Source: Palsa-504 sp963808315
GTDB taxonomy: Bacteria > Actinomycetota > Actinomycetes > Streptosporangiales > Streptosporangiaceae
Length of the DNA: 64,000 nt
Assembly: GCA_963808315.1 (NCBI GenBank)
Contig: CAWEFK010000017.1
Span: 62,001-126,000, forward strand
Direction of reading: 5' to 3'
The notes below the pieces were generated by a model. That model was given only the letters and a program-made list of their open reading frames with translations. It ran no database searches and had not been told where the DNA came from. The translations under genes and the position numbers were made by a program. Shown here in pieces: positions 30,298 through 41,577 of this stretch. Within the stretch, counting starts at the first letter, position 1, and every line of letters starts with the position of its first letter.

Positions 30298-32092
30298 CTA
30301 GCCGTTCTTGCCGGGCAGGATCTCCCTGGCCTTGGTCAGCAGGCCTTCCTTGAGCACGCTCCAGCCGTCCGGGTCACCCTTGAGCAACGCGGTGGCGGCG
30401 TCCTTGGCCTGCTCGAAGGTGGCGTGCGGCGGAATGGGCGGAACAGACGGGTCGGTCCGGAAATCCAGCACCGTCGGGCGGTCGGCGGCCAGCGCCTGAT
30501 CCCAGGCCGGGCCGACCTGGTCCGGCTTGTCGATCGCGATCCCGCCCAGGCCCAGGCTGCGCGCGAAGCCCTCGTAGGACACGTCGGGGAGCGGTCTGGG
30601 ACGCGGTGAACTTCGGCGCCCCCTCCATCGCCCGCATCTCCCAGGTGACCTGGTTCAGGTCGTTGTTGTGCAGCACCGCGATGATCAGCCGCGGGTCCGG
30701 CCACTGCTCCCAGTAGTGCTTGATCGTGATCAGCTCGGCCAGGCCGTTCATCTGCATGGCCCCGTCCCCGGCGAAGACGATGACCGGCCGGTCCGGGTGA
30801 CCGAACTTGGCGCCGATGCCGTAGGGGACGCCCGGGCCCATGGTGGCCAGGTTGCCGGACAGCGAGCCGCGCATGTCACCACGGAAGCGCAGCTGCCGGG
30901 CGTACCAGTTGGCCGAGGAGCCGGAGTCGGCGGCGACGATGGCGTCGTGCGGCAGCCGGGGCGACAGCTCGTGGAACAGGAGCATCGGGTTGACCGGGTC
31001 GGCCTCGACCTGCGCCTCGGCGGCCATCGACTCCCACCAGCGGGCCACGCTGGCCTCGATGCCGTCGCGCCAGGAGCGGTCCTCCTTGCGCTTCAGCTGC
31101 GGGATCAGCGCGCGCAGCGTGGCGGCGGCGTCGCCGACCAGGTTGACCTCGTTCGGGTAGCGCATGCCGATGTACTTGCCGTCGATGTCGATCTGCACGG
31201 CGCGGGCCTGGTCGAAGGCCGGCAGGAACTGCGTGTACGGGAAGCTGGAGCCCACCGTCAGCAGCGTGTCGCAGTTCATCATGAGCTCATAGCTCGGCCG
31301 GGTGCCGAGCAGCCCGATCGAGCCGGTCACGTACGGCAGCTCGTCGGACAGCACGTCCTTGCCAAGCAGCGGCTTGGCCACCCCGGCGCCGAGCAGCTCG
31401 GCGATCTCCTCGAGCTCGCGGCGGGCGCCACGGGCGCCCTGCCCGGCCAGGATGGCGACCTTGGCCCCGGCATTGAGGACCTCGGCGGCCTTGGCGATGG
31501 CGCTGTCGGTGGGCACGGTGACCGGCCACTCGACCCCGAGCGAGGAGGGCACCATCTTGAACGCGTGGGTGGGGGCGGAATACTCGAGCTCCTGCACGTC
31601 GGCCGGGATGATGATGGCGGTGGGGGCCCGCTCGGCCAGCGCGGTGCGGATGGCCCGGTCGAGCACATTGGGCAGCTGCTCGGGGACCGTGACCATCTGC
31701 ACGTACTCGCTGGCGACATCCTTGTACAGGCTGAGCAGGTCGACTTCCTGCTGGTAGGAGCCGCCCATCGCGCTCCGGTTGGTCTGGCCGACGATGGCGA
31801 CCACGGGCACGTGGTCAAGTTTGGCGTCGTACAGGCCGTTGAGCAGGTGGATCGCGCCCGGGCCCGAAGTCGCCATGCAGACGCCCAGGCGTCCGGTGAA
31901 CTTCGCGTACCCGACGGCTTCGAAGGCGGCCATCTCCTCGTGCCTGGCCTGGACGAACTGGGGCTTGTTCTCCGCCCGGCCCCAGGCGGCCAGGATCCCG
32001 TTGATCCCGTCGCCCGCGTAGGCGAAGACGTGCTCGACGTCCCACGCGCGCAGCCGCTCGAGCAGGTAGTCGGCGACGTTCGGTGCTGCCAT
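30298..32092 (-). CDS. Thiamine-diphosphate enzyme, pyruvate oxidase/acetolactate synthase-like (frameshifted)
   Basis: About 597 residues. The N-terminal domain has the catalytic glutamate in QARHEEMAAFEAVGYAK. The C-terminal domain has the cofactor motif beginning VFAGDGAMQMNG and ending HNNDLNQVTWE. From KFTASQ near 30592 the frame shifts to DVSYEGFARSLGLGGI and ends at 30298; dropping one G repairs it. ATG 32092 follows GAAAGGA. The family decarboxylates pyruvate; PoxB-like oxidase is suggested by overall similarity, but no lipid-binding tail is recognised. It is 32 bp from the GMC oxidoreductase stop on the same strand. Confidence 0.78.
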
Positions 32093-32124
32093 GTCTGTCC
32101 TTTCCGTGACGTTCGTGACGTGTG

Positions 32125-34424
32125 TCAGGCGGGCGCGCCCGCGATCAGGTGATCCGCCGCGCGGGCGGCCACCGCCATGATCGTGAGAGCCGGGTTGGCG
32201 CTGCCCTGGGTGGGGAGCACGCTGCCGTCGGTGATGTACAAGTTGGGGACCGCGAAACTGCGGCCGCAGGAGTCGACGACCCCGTGCCTTTCGTCCTTGG
32301 CCATCCGGGCGCCGCCGACCAGGTGGGCGTAGCGCTGGATGGTGATGACCTCGTCCGCCCCCGCAGCGTGCAGGATGTCCTCCATGACCTGCTGTGCGGC
32401 CTTGGCCAGGGCCCGGTCGTTGTCGCACTGGGAGTAGGCGAAGCGGGCCACCGGCAGGCCGTAGCGGTCCTTCTCCGCCGCCAGCGTGACCCGGTTCTCC
32501 GGCTGAGGCAGGAACTCGCACAGGGCGCCGAGGCAGGACCAGTGCACGTAATCGCTCATGTACTCGCGCAGCGCGGGACCCCAGTGCCCCTGCGCGGCGA
32601 CGTGCTCGGCCCAGGTGATCGGCAGTGGCGAGACGGTCTGGATGGAGAACCCGCGCTTGTAGTCCTTGGCCGGGTCGGTCTCGTAGAACTGCTCGCTGCT
32701 GACCTCGGGCGGAGGCGCCTTGTACATCCGCACCTCGGCGTCGAAGCGCCCCGCGGTCTGCGGCGCGCCCTGAACCATGAGGTAGCGGCCGACCTGGTCG
32801 AAGTCGTTGCACAGGCCATCGGGGAACCGGCTGGAGGCCGAGTTGAGCAGCAGCCGGGGCGTTTCGATCGAGTAGCCGGCGATGACCACCATCCTGGCCC
32901 GCTGAAACCGCTCCCGGCCGCCGCTGACGTAGTGCACGCCCAGCGCGCGGCCGGTGCGCTCATCGATGGCCACCCGGGTCACCATGGCGTCGGCGCGCAC
33001 CTCCGCGCCGTGCGCCAGCGCGTCAGGGATGTGCGTGATCAGCGGCGACGCCTTGGCGTTGACCTTGCACCCCTGGAGACAGAAGCCCCGGTAGATGCAG
33101 TGCGGCCGGTTGCCGAACCGTCCGTTGGTGATCGCGACCGGGCCGACCTTGGCGGTAATCCCGACCTTGTCCGCGCCGCGCAGGAACACCTCGCCGTTCC
33201 CGCCGACCGGATGCGGGCGGTGCGGGTAGCCGTGCGGATCTCCCCACGGCCAGTGCTCGCCGGCCACCGGCAGTTCCTGCTCGAGGTCGGCGTAGTACGG
33301 GCGGAGGTCGGCGTAATCCAGCGGCCAGTCCGCGCCGACCCCGTCGACGCTGTGGGTGGTGAAGTCACTGGGGTGGAAGCGCGGCGTGTAGCCCGCGTAG
33401 TGAACCATCGAGCCGCCCACGCCGCGGCCGGAGTTGTTCGAGCCCATCGGCACCGGATCGGTGCCCGCGATCACGCGCGAGTCGGTCCAGTACAGCCCGT
33501 GGGAGCCCGCCTCGTCGCTGACCCAGTCGGTGTCCGGGTCCCAGAACGGCCCAGCGTCCAGGGCGGCCACCCGCCAGCCCGCCCGGGCCAGCCGTTGCAG
33601 CAGGACCGAGCCACCCGCGCCGCAGCCCACGATGACCAGGTCAAGCTCGTCGGTATCGGCGAACCTGGGCATGTCCAAGCGGAGCCGGTGGTTCGTCCTG
33701 GTCCCGTCGTTCGGCAGCAGCCAGGCGGACTCGTTGCGGGCGCGGACTCTATCGGTCTGGCTGGTCAGGTCCCGCAGCGGCATCAGGCTCCCTCCCGGAC
33801 CGGATCTTCCGACGGGCCTCGCGTCGGCCACCTCGAAGGGCTCGCGCTTGCCGACTCCCGCGTTCTTGTACCCGCGCGGGTAGGCCGGGCCGGAAAACCC
33901 GATCTCGTTCCAGGCGAACGGATGAGCGTAAAAGGCCGTGCAGGCGTACCTGGTCCACAGGCTCCACACGTGCGCGGCGGGCAGGCCGTGCCAGTGGCCG
34001 GACTTCAGGTCCTGGACCGCCTGCACCAGGTCGTGCTGATCTTTGCGGGTGGCATCGGCGAAGGTGGACCCGCCACGCCCGGCCGCGTCGGCGTCCAGGT
34101 ACGCCAGCGTATCCCGCCAGGCCTGCGCGTCGGAGGGCATGTCCTCGTAGCGCCAGCCGTCGGTCTCCCCGGCGGCCAGCCGCGCGTCGACCAGCTCGAG
34201 GACGGGCACCCCGAGCCCTTCCCCGCGCCTCGTCCTGGCCGGTGAGCAGGTTCAGCAGGGCCGCCGCGCAGGCCTGCTCGGCTGCGCGTGAAGAACTTCA
34301 GGTCGCCGAACGGCCCTGATCTAGCCGCCACCACCTCCGCTGTCACCTGGTCCCAGCGAGGCGCCTGGTCCAGGACGTCGAAGCCGGGGAACCGGCCCGC
34401 GGCGGGCCCGGGCTGGCCGCTCAC
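32125..34424 (-). CDS. Gluconate-2-dehydrogenase subunit 3-like domain fused to GMC oxidoreductase (two frameshifts)
   Basis: The N-terminal about 190 residues resemble the small subunit of gluconate 2-dehydrogenase (PVLELVDARLAAGETDGWRY, LWTRYACTAFYAHPFAWNE). The rest is a GMC flavoprotein with the FAD site VIVGCGAGGSVLLQRLARAG, GSNNSGRGVGGSMVHYAG, and the C-terminal ITDGSVLPTQGSANPALT. The GTG at 34424 overlaps the upstream stop as GTGA. The first 45 codons reach the main frame only after single-base corrections near 34292 and 34216. It likely oxidises a sugar, polyol or aldehyde at the membrane. The substrate is unknown. Confidence 0.78.
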
Positions 34425-34891
34425 TTTTCCCGCCGCAAGACGGCTGCCAGCAGACCCATCCCGCCCACCATGGTGACCAGCAGCGGGGCCAGCAGGGGCG
34501 GCCCCATCTCCAGGTTGTAGCGGGCGTTCTTCCAGCCTCCTGGCTTCTGCGCGATGCCGCGGGCGTGCAGGTACGTGCCTTGCAGGCCGTTGGCGACGAT
34601 CGCGGCCGACGCGATCGGCAGGGCGGTTTTCGCCATCCGGCGGCTGAAGAATCCGGCCACGCCGGCCGCCGCGCCCACCGGTCCCAGGGCGACCGGCAGC
34701 CACATCATCTTGTTCCCGAAGCTGGCGCTGTCGTGCTCGAAGTAAATCTCCGCCGCCGTCACCAGCGCTCCCGCCGCCGTCAGGGCCGAGAGGCTGCGCT
34801 CGAAGCGCCCGGTCTCCACATTGCGCACCATCCGATCGATGCCGTGCGCGGTCCGGTCAGCCGCACCGCGGCGCGCGCGTCGAGCTGTCAT
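34421..34891 (-). CDS. Small integral membrane protein upstream of the GMC oxidoreductase
   Basis: A 156-residue protein with a basic N-terminus and four hydrophobic segments (about residues 38-55, 65-85, 92-108, 130-150). I do not recognise a named family. Its stop overlaps the GMC oxidoreductase GTG by 4 bp, so the two are translationally coupled. That arrangement suggests it anchors or partners the flavoenzyme or passes electrons on, although no heme or Fe-S motif is seen. Confidence 0.65.
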   Translation of the reverse strand: MTARRARRGAADRTAHGIDRMVRNVETGRFERSLSALTAAGALVTAAEIYFEHDSASFGNKMMWLPVALGPVGAAAGVAGFFSRRMAKTALPIASAAIVANGLQGTYLHARGIAQKPGGWKNARYNLEMGPPLLAPLLVTMVGGMGLLAAVLRREK

Positions 34892-35038
34892 GAACGTCCT
34901 CCTGGTTTCGGCCCGAACACCTGCCTCTGTCGTCTGCCTCGGGCGGACGGCTTTAAACAGACGGAGCCGCAGCGGCCGGGCCAGCTAGGGATCCCGGACT
35001 ACCCGGCGCGGCTGCGCCTAACCCCGGGGGCAGCGTGG

Positions 35039-38000
35039 TCAGTGGCTGATGCGGGGAAGCTCGGGAATCAGGCTGCGCCCCATCCGCACGAGCGCCTCGG
35101 CCTGGCCCGCTTCCACCGGCATGGCCAGCAGATACCCCTGCCCGAACCGGCAGCCCATGGAGACAAGCAGATCTCGCTGGACCTCCTCTTCGATCCCCTC
35201 GGCGATCACGTTGAGCTCAAGTGTCCTGGCGATCCGGACGATGCCTTCCGCCAGGGCCAGCCGCTGGGCGGAGATGGCGATCCCGTCCACGAAGGACTTG
35301 TCTATCTTCAGCCCGTCTATCGGCAGCTCCCGCAGGTAGCTGAGGGAGGAGTACCCGGTGCCGAAGTCGTCGAGGGTGAGCTTCACGCCGATGTCCTTCA
35401 ACTGGCGCAGGTCGGAGAGGACCCGGTCGTCCCGGCGCAGCAGGACGCTCTCGGTGAGCTCGAGCATCAGCGCCGAGGGCGCCAGACCGGACTCCGCCAG
35501 GACCCGGCGCACGCCGTCGACGAAGCCGGGATCACGGAACTGGCGCGCCGACACGTTCACGCTGACGTACATCGGCGCATGACTGGGGGCCAGCTGGGTC
35601 AACCGGACGATCTCGGTGACCGCATGCCCGAGCACCCAGGAACCGAGCGGGACGATGTGGCCGGTCTCCTCGGCCAGCTCGATGAACTGATCGGGCTGCA
35701 TCATGCCCCACTCGGGATGAGGCCATCGCACCAGGGCCTCGAAGCCGGCGATGTCGCCGCTGGTCAGCTCCACGATGGGCTGGTAGACGAGGGTGAAGGC
35801 GGAGTTGTTCACCGCGTCTTCAAGCGCCGCCTGAACCTCTCGCCGCCTGATCATGCCGACGCTCAGCACCGGCAGGTACCGGCGCCACCGCCGCTTGCCT
35901 GCCGCCTTGGCGGCGTACAGGGCGAGGTCCGCATGGCGGAGCAGTTCGTCGACGTCCGCGCTGTCCTCCGTGGTGGCCACGCCGACGGTCGCGGTCGAGA
36001 TCACCGATCCGCCCGCGAGGGCGAAGGGCTCGCCGAACGCCCGGACGATGCGTTCGGCGAAGGCGTCCACCCCGGCAGAGTCCGCGACATCCTCGATCAG
36101 GAGCGCGAACTCGTCGCCGCCCAGCCGCGCCGCCGTGTCGCAGGCACGCCCCACGGACGCAAGCCGTACTCCCGCCGCCACCAGCAGTTCGTCGCCGACG
36201 CTGTGGCCCATCGTGTCGTTCACGACCTTGAAGTCGTCCAGGTCCACGAAGAGCACGCCGGCCGTCGTCCCGTTGCGCTGGGTCCTGGCCACCTCGTGCG
36301 CCGCCCGGTCCTGGAACAGCAGGCGGTTGGGCAGCCCGGTCAGGGCGTCGTGGAAGGCCCGGTGCTTCAGCTCCTCCTCGAGCTGGCGCTGCTCGGTCAC
36401 GTCCCGCAGCGTCAGCACCAGTCCGCCGACGGTGCTGTCAGCACGAAGATCGCTGCACCGCACCTGGACGTGGACGCTCACACCGTCACGGCGGGTGATC
36501 CGCAGGTCTTCGTAGTACGAGGCCGGGTGTTCCCGCATCCGCGCCAGGGCCCGGGCGACGGCCTGGCCCTCGCCGTCTTTGACCAGGTCCCAGAGATAGC
36601 TGCCCTCCACGGCGATGTCGCCGAAAATGCTCGCCGCGGACGGGGTGGCATACTCGATCGTCCCGTCGTCGCGGATGATCAAGATGGCGTCCGAGGTGTC
36701 CTGAACCAATGTGCGGAAGTAGGCCTCACCGCTCTGCCTGATGATCTCCCGGCTGAGCATGATGCGTTCGACGGCCAGCGCGGCCTGCTGGGCCAGGATT
36801 TCCAGGGTCGCCGACAGGTCGGTCAGGGTTCGCTGCTCACCGAACACCGCAAGCACCCCGATGAGCGGGTCTCCGGACGGCCGGTCGTTGAGCGCGAGCG
36901 GGCAGAGCATGATCCCGTCACAGCCCGGGACGAGCGCGCCCGCCCGCTCGCCGAGGCTGGTGGCGGGCAGCACATCCGGGCGCAAGCCGGTCAGCATGGG
37001 CAGGCAGGTCTCGGTCAGCTCCGCCAGCTCCTCCAGCCGCGGCGCATCACTGTCCGCAGCGGACACCGGGTGGAGCGTGCCATCGTCGCGCACCACGAGC
37101 AGGGCCTCGCCCGGCGAGCGCGGGTCGATGAGAGCCACCGCCGCCGTCCTGATGGTGACCGCGACCTCGGTGACGGTGACCGCCGAAGCCAGGGACGCAC
37201 CAGCCACCCGCACCGCGCGTTCACGGCTCAGGGCGCGCCGGTGCGAAGACGCCACGTCCCACAGCCGCGAGAGCACCAGGAGGTAGAGGACGGCGGAAAA
37301 CACCGCGATCACGCCGTCGTCGTGATACTGGCCGGTCACCGACTCGATGAACAACACGACGGGCGCGATGAACGACGCGAGCAGGAGCACGGTCAGCCTG
37401 ACCGGCGACGTTTCCGCCTGCTGCCGCGCCACCGGCTGGGTGAGCTCCGTCATGGAAGGATGCAGGGCCGCCACGCCCCAGGCGCCGTACAAGACGGCCC
37501 AGCCGAGGTCGACGATCGTCCCGTTGTGGAACGACCCGTACAGCTGAATCGCGCCGAACGATACGTCGGAGGCCAGCAGCCCGACGGTACCCAGGGTCAG
37601 CAGCTGGACGGACCTGGTCCGCACCGTGCCCGCCGCGAGCAGCCGGGCGATCATGGCCAGGACCAGCACGTCCCCGAGGGGATAGCCGATGGCTACGCTT
37701 TTCTGCAGCCAGGAAAGCCCGGGGTTGTGGACATAGGGCAGGATCAGGTAGGTCCACGACAGCAGGGCCAGCCCCACGGTCAGGGTCAGGGCGTCGATCA
37801 GGCTGCGCCGGTCCCGGTCCGGAGTCCGCCACCGGATGAAAACCAGCACGCCGCCGGCGTAAAGCGGATAGGTGGCCAGGTAAAGAACGTCGGCAAAGGA
37901 GGGAAAGGGCACATTCTTCTTGACCACCAGCGTCAGGACGAGGAAGCTCATCTGGCCGGCGATGAAAGTCAGGTTCGCGGCGGCCAGCAGCAGCCAAGGC

Positions 38001-38170
38001 GCCTTACGGGCCGGCCGGTTGATAACTACCCCCGTCACGATGCCGGCCACGCTGCTCAGGCCGATCAGGCCCCACGTCTCCACCCGCAGGCCGGGCCACG
38101 CATAATACGCCGCGATGAGCAGCGTCACCCAGCTGGCATAACCGACGAGCACACAACGCCGTGACGTCAA
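35039..38170 (-). CDS. Membrane GGDEF-EAL protein with GAF and PAS domains
   Basis: A 1043-residue intact protein controlling cyclic di-GMP. About nine transmembrane helices span residues 1-310. A GAF-like region covers about 330-480, then PAS (DAILIIRDDGTIEYATPSAA) with PAC, GGDEF (RLGGDEFALL, about 660) and EAL (GFEALVRWPHPEWG, LTLDDFGTGYSSL, LKIDKSFVDG). Both catalytic signatures look complete, so it may make and degrade the messenger. No stop or frameshift interrupts the 3.1 kb. It is divergent from the NRPS-like gene, 203 bp away. Confidence 0.9.
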   Translation of the reverse strand: MTSRRCVLVGYASWVTLLIAAYYAWPGLRVETWGLIGLSSVAGIVTGVVINRPARKAPWLLLAAANLTFIAGQMSFLVLTLVVKKNVPFPSFADVLYLATYPLYAGGVLVFIRWRTPDRDRRSLIDALTLTVGLALLSWTYLILPYVHNPGLSWLQKSVAIGYPLGDVLVLAMIARLLAAGTVRTRSVQLLTLGTVGLLASDVSFGAIQLYGSFHNGTIVDLGWAVLYGAWGVAALHPSMTELTQPVARQQAETSPVRLTVLLLASFIAPVVLFIESVTGQYHDDGVIAVFSAVLYLLVLSRLWDVASSHRRALSRERAVRVAGASLASAVTVTEVAVTIRTAAVALIDPRSPGEALLVVRDDGTLHPVSAADSDAPRLEELAELTETCLPMLTGLRPDVLPATSLGERAGALVPGCDGIMLCPLALNDRPSGDPLIGVLAVFGEQRTLTDLSATLEILAQQAALAVERIMLSREIIRQSGEAYFRTLVQDTSDAILIIRDDGTIEYATPSAASIFGDIAVEGSYLWDLVKDGEGQAVARALARMREHPASYYEDLRITRRDGVSVHVQVRCSDLRADSTVGGLVLTLRDVTEQRQLEEELKHRAFHDALTGLPNRLLFQDRAAHEVARTQRNGTTAGVLFVDLDDFKVVNDTMGHSVGDELLVAAGVRLASVGRACDTAARLGGDEFALLIEDVADSAGVDAFAERIVRAFGEPFALAGGSVISTATVGVATTEDSADVDELLRHADLALYAAKAAGKRRWRRYLPVLSVGMIRRREVQAALEDAVNNSAFTLVYQPIVELTSGDIAGFEALVRWPHPEWGMMQPDQFIELAEETGHIVPLGSWVLGHAVTEIVRLTQLAPSHAPMYVSVNVSARQFRDPGFVDGVRRVLAESGLAPSALMLELTESVLLRRDDRVLSDLRQLKDIGVKLTLDDFGTGYSSLSYLRELPIDGLKIDKSFVDGIAISAQRLALAEGIVRIARTLELNVIAEGIEEEVQRDLLVSMGCRFGQGYLLAMPVEAGQAEALVRMGRSLIPELPRISH

Positions 38171-38306
38171 AGTCCCCCCAAGCTCACCGGTTCGCCGCTG
38201 CTCGCCGTGTCCCGGCAGCGCGCCCCGACCCTAGCTCTGATCTTTCCCCGGCAGGGGCGCCGCATGCCCCCGTCGGGTCCGGCGATAAACCGATAAGTCG
38301 TTAATC

Positions 38307-38368
38307 TTGGCATTTACGGCGGTGGGCTTCTCATAAAAATCATATTACTCTTATTGTTACTGGAAGGA
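38307..38368 (+). promoter_or_regulatory. AT-rich promoter and ribosome-binding site of the NRPS-like operon
   Basis: The region 38290-38370 is far richer in A/T than its surroundings. TTGGCA at 38307-38312 is a possible -35 element, with CATAAA at 38332-38337 as a loose -10. GGAAGGA at 38362-38368 is a strong ribosome-binding site 5 nt before the GTG at 38374. Promoter assignment is tentative; the ribosome-binding site is clear. Confidence 0.4.
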
Positions 38369-38373
38369 TTGAA

Positions 38374-41300
38374 GTGAAGATTATGACTATTCAGGGTGTT
38401 TACGGTAGAAAAGGAAGCCGAAAAGCGTCTGCCGATATCCGTCCGGCCAGTGATGATGCCATTCCGCATGAGCACGAGGGGCGGTTCGTTCAGCAGCTAT
38501 TCGATGAGCAGGCATGCCGGACGCCGCAGGCGGTCGCGGTGATCTCCGCAGGAAGCTCGCTGACCTACCGTCAGCTGGCCACGGCGGCGAATCAGCTGGC
38601 CCATTATCTCCGGACCCTGGGGGTTGGCCCGGAGGTGCTGGCCGGAGTCTGCCTCGAGCGTGGCAGCGACGCGATTCGCTGTCTGCTCGCCGTCTTGAAG
38701 TCGGGCGGCGCGTACCTGCCGCTTGATACCTCCCTGCCGCCGGCCCGGCTGGCCCAGCTGTGCGCCGAGGTCCGTCCCCGGGTCATCCTGGTGAGCCGGG
38801 AGTACGCCCCGGCGTTCGCGGGAAGCGGCGCCCGGCTGGTGCTGATCGACTCGGGCACCCCTGATCTCGCTCCGGATCTTGCGGCTCAGCCCGGCACGAC
38901 GCCCGACGTCCGCCTGCATCCGGATAACCTCGCGTACGCCATCTACACCTCAGGCTCCACCGGCTGGCCCAAGGCCGTCGCGATCAGCCACCGATCCCTG
39001 GCCTGCGTCAGCTCCGAACTAGCCCGCGCCTACCGGATTTCGCCGGGCGACCGGGTCTTGCAGCTGGCTTCCCTAGGCGTCGACACCTCGGTCGAGCAGG
39101 TATTCGTGGCCCTGCTCCACGGCGCGACGGTGATGCTGCCGGACGCGGGAACCGTCGCGCCCAGCGATCTGCTCGGCTATCTGGCGCAGGAGCAGGTCAC
39201 CGTCATGGACCTGACCCCCGCGTACTGGCACCAGCTGCTCGCGGTCACCGAACGGCCAGACAAGCGGCTGAGAAGCCTCCGGCTCATGATCACCGGTGGC
39301 GAGCGGGCGGACCCCGCGGACAGCCGGGCAGCGCTCCAGGCGGCGCCCGGAGCCAGGTTGCTCAACGCCTACGGGCTGACCGAGACCACGATCACCTCGA
39401 CCCTGTTCGAGGTGGACGAAGAGCCGGCGGGTACCTTCCGCCCCGGTGCCCGTCGGCCGGCCGGTCCGGGGCGCGCAGGTTCTGGTGCTTGACCAGGACC
39501 TGAACCAGCTGCCGACGGGTGAAGCAGGCCAGGTATACATCGGTGGCTGCGGCGTCGGCCGGGGGTATCTCGGCAGGCCAGAACTCACCGCGGAGCGGTT
39601 CCTGCCCAACCCGCACCACGGGGCGCCCGGCAGCAGGATGTACCGTACCGGAGATCTCGGACGCTGGCGTGCGGACCGCCAGCTCGAGGTCATCGGGCGG
39701 ATGGACCGTCAGGTGAAGGTCCGCGGCTTTCGCATCGAGCCCGCCGAGATCGAGAGTGCGCTGATCAGCCACCCCGACATCGCGGAGGCGGCGGTCGTCG
39801 GGTACGAGATCAGCCCGGGCAACCGGCTGCTCGCGGCGTATTACACCCATCGTCGGGCCGTCCGGCCGGCCGGCCCGGGCCCGAGGGAGCCGTCAGGGGC
39901 GAGCCTGCGGAGCTTTCTTGCCGCCCGGATGCCGAGCTCCATGGTGCCGGCCACCTTCATCGCGCTGGACCAGCTGCCGCGGACGGCGGCCGGACTCATC
40001 GACTCCCGCGCGCTGCCGTCTCCCGTGACCGCGGCCAGCGGGGGCCCGGAGGCCGGGCGCACGCCGGTACAAGCGGGAATGTCGCATCTGTGGTCCAGGC
40101 TGCTGGGGATCGGGCGGATCGGCCTGGACGACGATTTCTTCGCCCTCGGCGGCAACTCGCTGCTGGCCGCGGGGATGATAGCGCGCGTGCGCGTCATGTT
40201 CGGCATCGGCCCGAGCTATGTGCGCCCGCTCACCCGCTGCCTGCTGCGCGACGCCACGCTGCGCGGTTTCTCCCGCGCCACGCAGGACGCCCGGTCCGGC
40301 CGGCTGACCGCCGATGGCGCGGACCCGCGCGTTAACTTCACCCGCGAGGCCGAGCTGGCCGGTCCGGTCCGCACCGATGCCGGCCCGGCCCCGGACTGGC
40401 GGCGACCGCGCGAAATCCTGCTCACCGGGTCGACCGGCTTTTTCGGTATACACCTGCTGCGCGAGCTGCTGACCGCCACCACCGCGCGGGTCCACTGCCT
40501 GGTCCGGGCGCGCAGCACCGCGCACGCTCGGCAGCGCATCACGCTCGCGGCCGAACGCTACGAACTCGGCGCCCTGGCCTTGGACCGCGTCGTGCCGGTG
40601 ATCGGCGATCTGGCCGAGCCGAACCTCGGCCTGGCGCCCGGCTCATTCGACGAGCTGGCCCGGACCATCGACGTCATTCACCATGCGGGCGCCACCGTGA
40701 ACTTCATCTATCCCTACCGGGAGCTGCGGGCCGCCAACGTGACCGGCACCAGGGAACTCATCCGCCTGGCCGGCCTTTACCGGGGCATACCCATTCATTA
40801 CGTTTCCACCACCACGGTCCTGGCCGGCTTCGGCGCCATGGGCGTGCGTGCCGTCACCGAGGACACGCCCCTGGCGTACGCCGAGCACCTGGGCATGGGC
40901 TATATAGAGACCAAGTTCGTGGCCGAAGAGCTGCTCAGGAACGCCGCCCGGGCGGGCTTGCCCGTCGCGATCTACCGGCCGCTTGACATTGTCGGGGATC
41001 ACCGCACCGGGGTGTGGAACACGGCGACCGAGCTATGCGCGCTGATCAGGTTCGTCACCGACTCAGGGCTCGCGCCGGATATCGACCTGCCTCTTGACTT
41101 CGTGCCCGCCGATATATGCGCGTCCGCCATCCGTTATATTTCCGCCACGGTGCAGGCGGCGGGCGGCACGTATCATCTGGCCAGCCCGAAGCATGCGCTC
41201 CTGGCGTCCCTGGTGGACCGGCTTCGCCATCATGGATACGCCATCACCGCGATTCCCTACCGTAGCTGGGTCGACGCGCTGCTGAGACACGCCGCTCAGT

Positions 41301-41566
41301 ACCCGGGTCACCCGATGACCCCCTTCGTCCCGCTCTTCGTCGACATGGTCGCGGGATCCAGGTTCACGGTGGCGGAGATGTACCTCGAGCACATTTTCCC
41401 GGCCTACACCCGCGTCCATGCCGAGCAGGCGCTGACCGGCAGCGGCATCGTCCTCCCGCCGGTCGACGAGGAACTTCTCGATCTTCACATCGGCGCGCTG
41501 ATAGCACAGGGATACCTGAGAAGTCCCGGCGGCGGGCCGCCGGACGGTGAGAGCAATGTGCGGTAA
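38374..41566 (+). CDS. NRPS-like adenylation-carrier-thioester reductase enzyme (frameshifted)
   Basis: About 1063 residues, with no condensation domain. The adenylation domain (about 45-540) has A3 YTSGSTGWPKAV, A5 NAYGLTETT, A7 YRTGDLGRW and A8 DRQVKVRGFRIEP. The carrier domain has DDFFALGGNSLLAAG. The reductase domain has TGSTGFFGIHLLREL and the YxxxK catalytic pair in GYIETKFVAEE. It should load one amino acid and release it reductively as an aldehyde or alcohol. My reading of the specificity residues is D-T-E-D-I-G-A-I-T, acidic at two pocket positions, which suggests a basic amino acid. A10 reads AAGLIDSRAL, lacking the catalytic lysine. One extra base near 39430 splits the frame. Early codons are unusually AT-rich. 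Confidence 0.83.
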
Positions 41567-41577
41567 GACGTCCCACC

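Noticed and set aside
34565..38164. 1199-codon plus-strand open frame
   Set aside because: It is the mirror of the GGDEF-EAL gene and the membrane protein gene; composition is His/Arg/Gln/Gly-rich with no motif.
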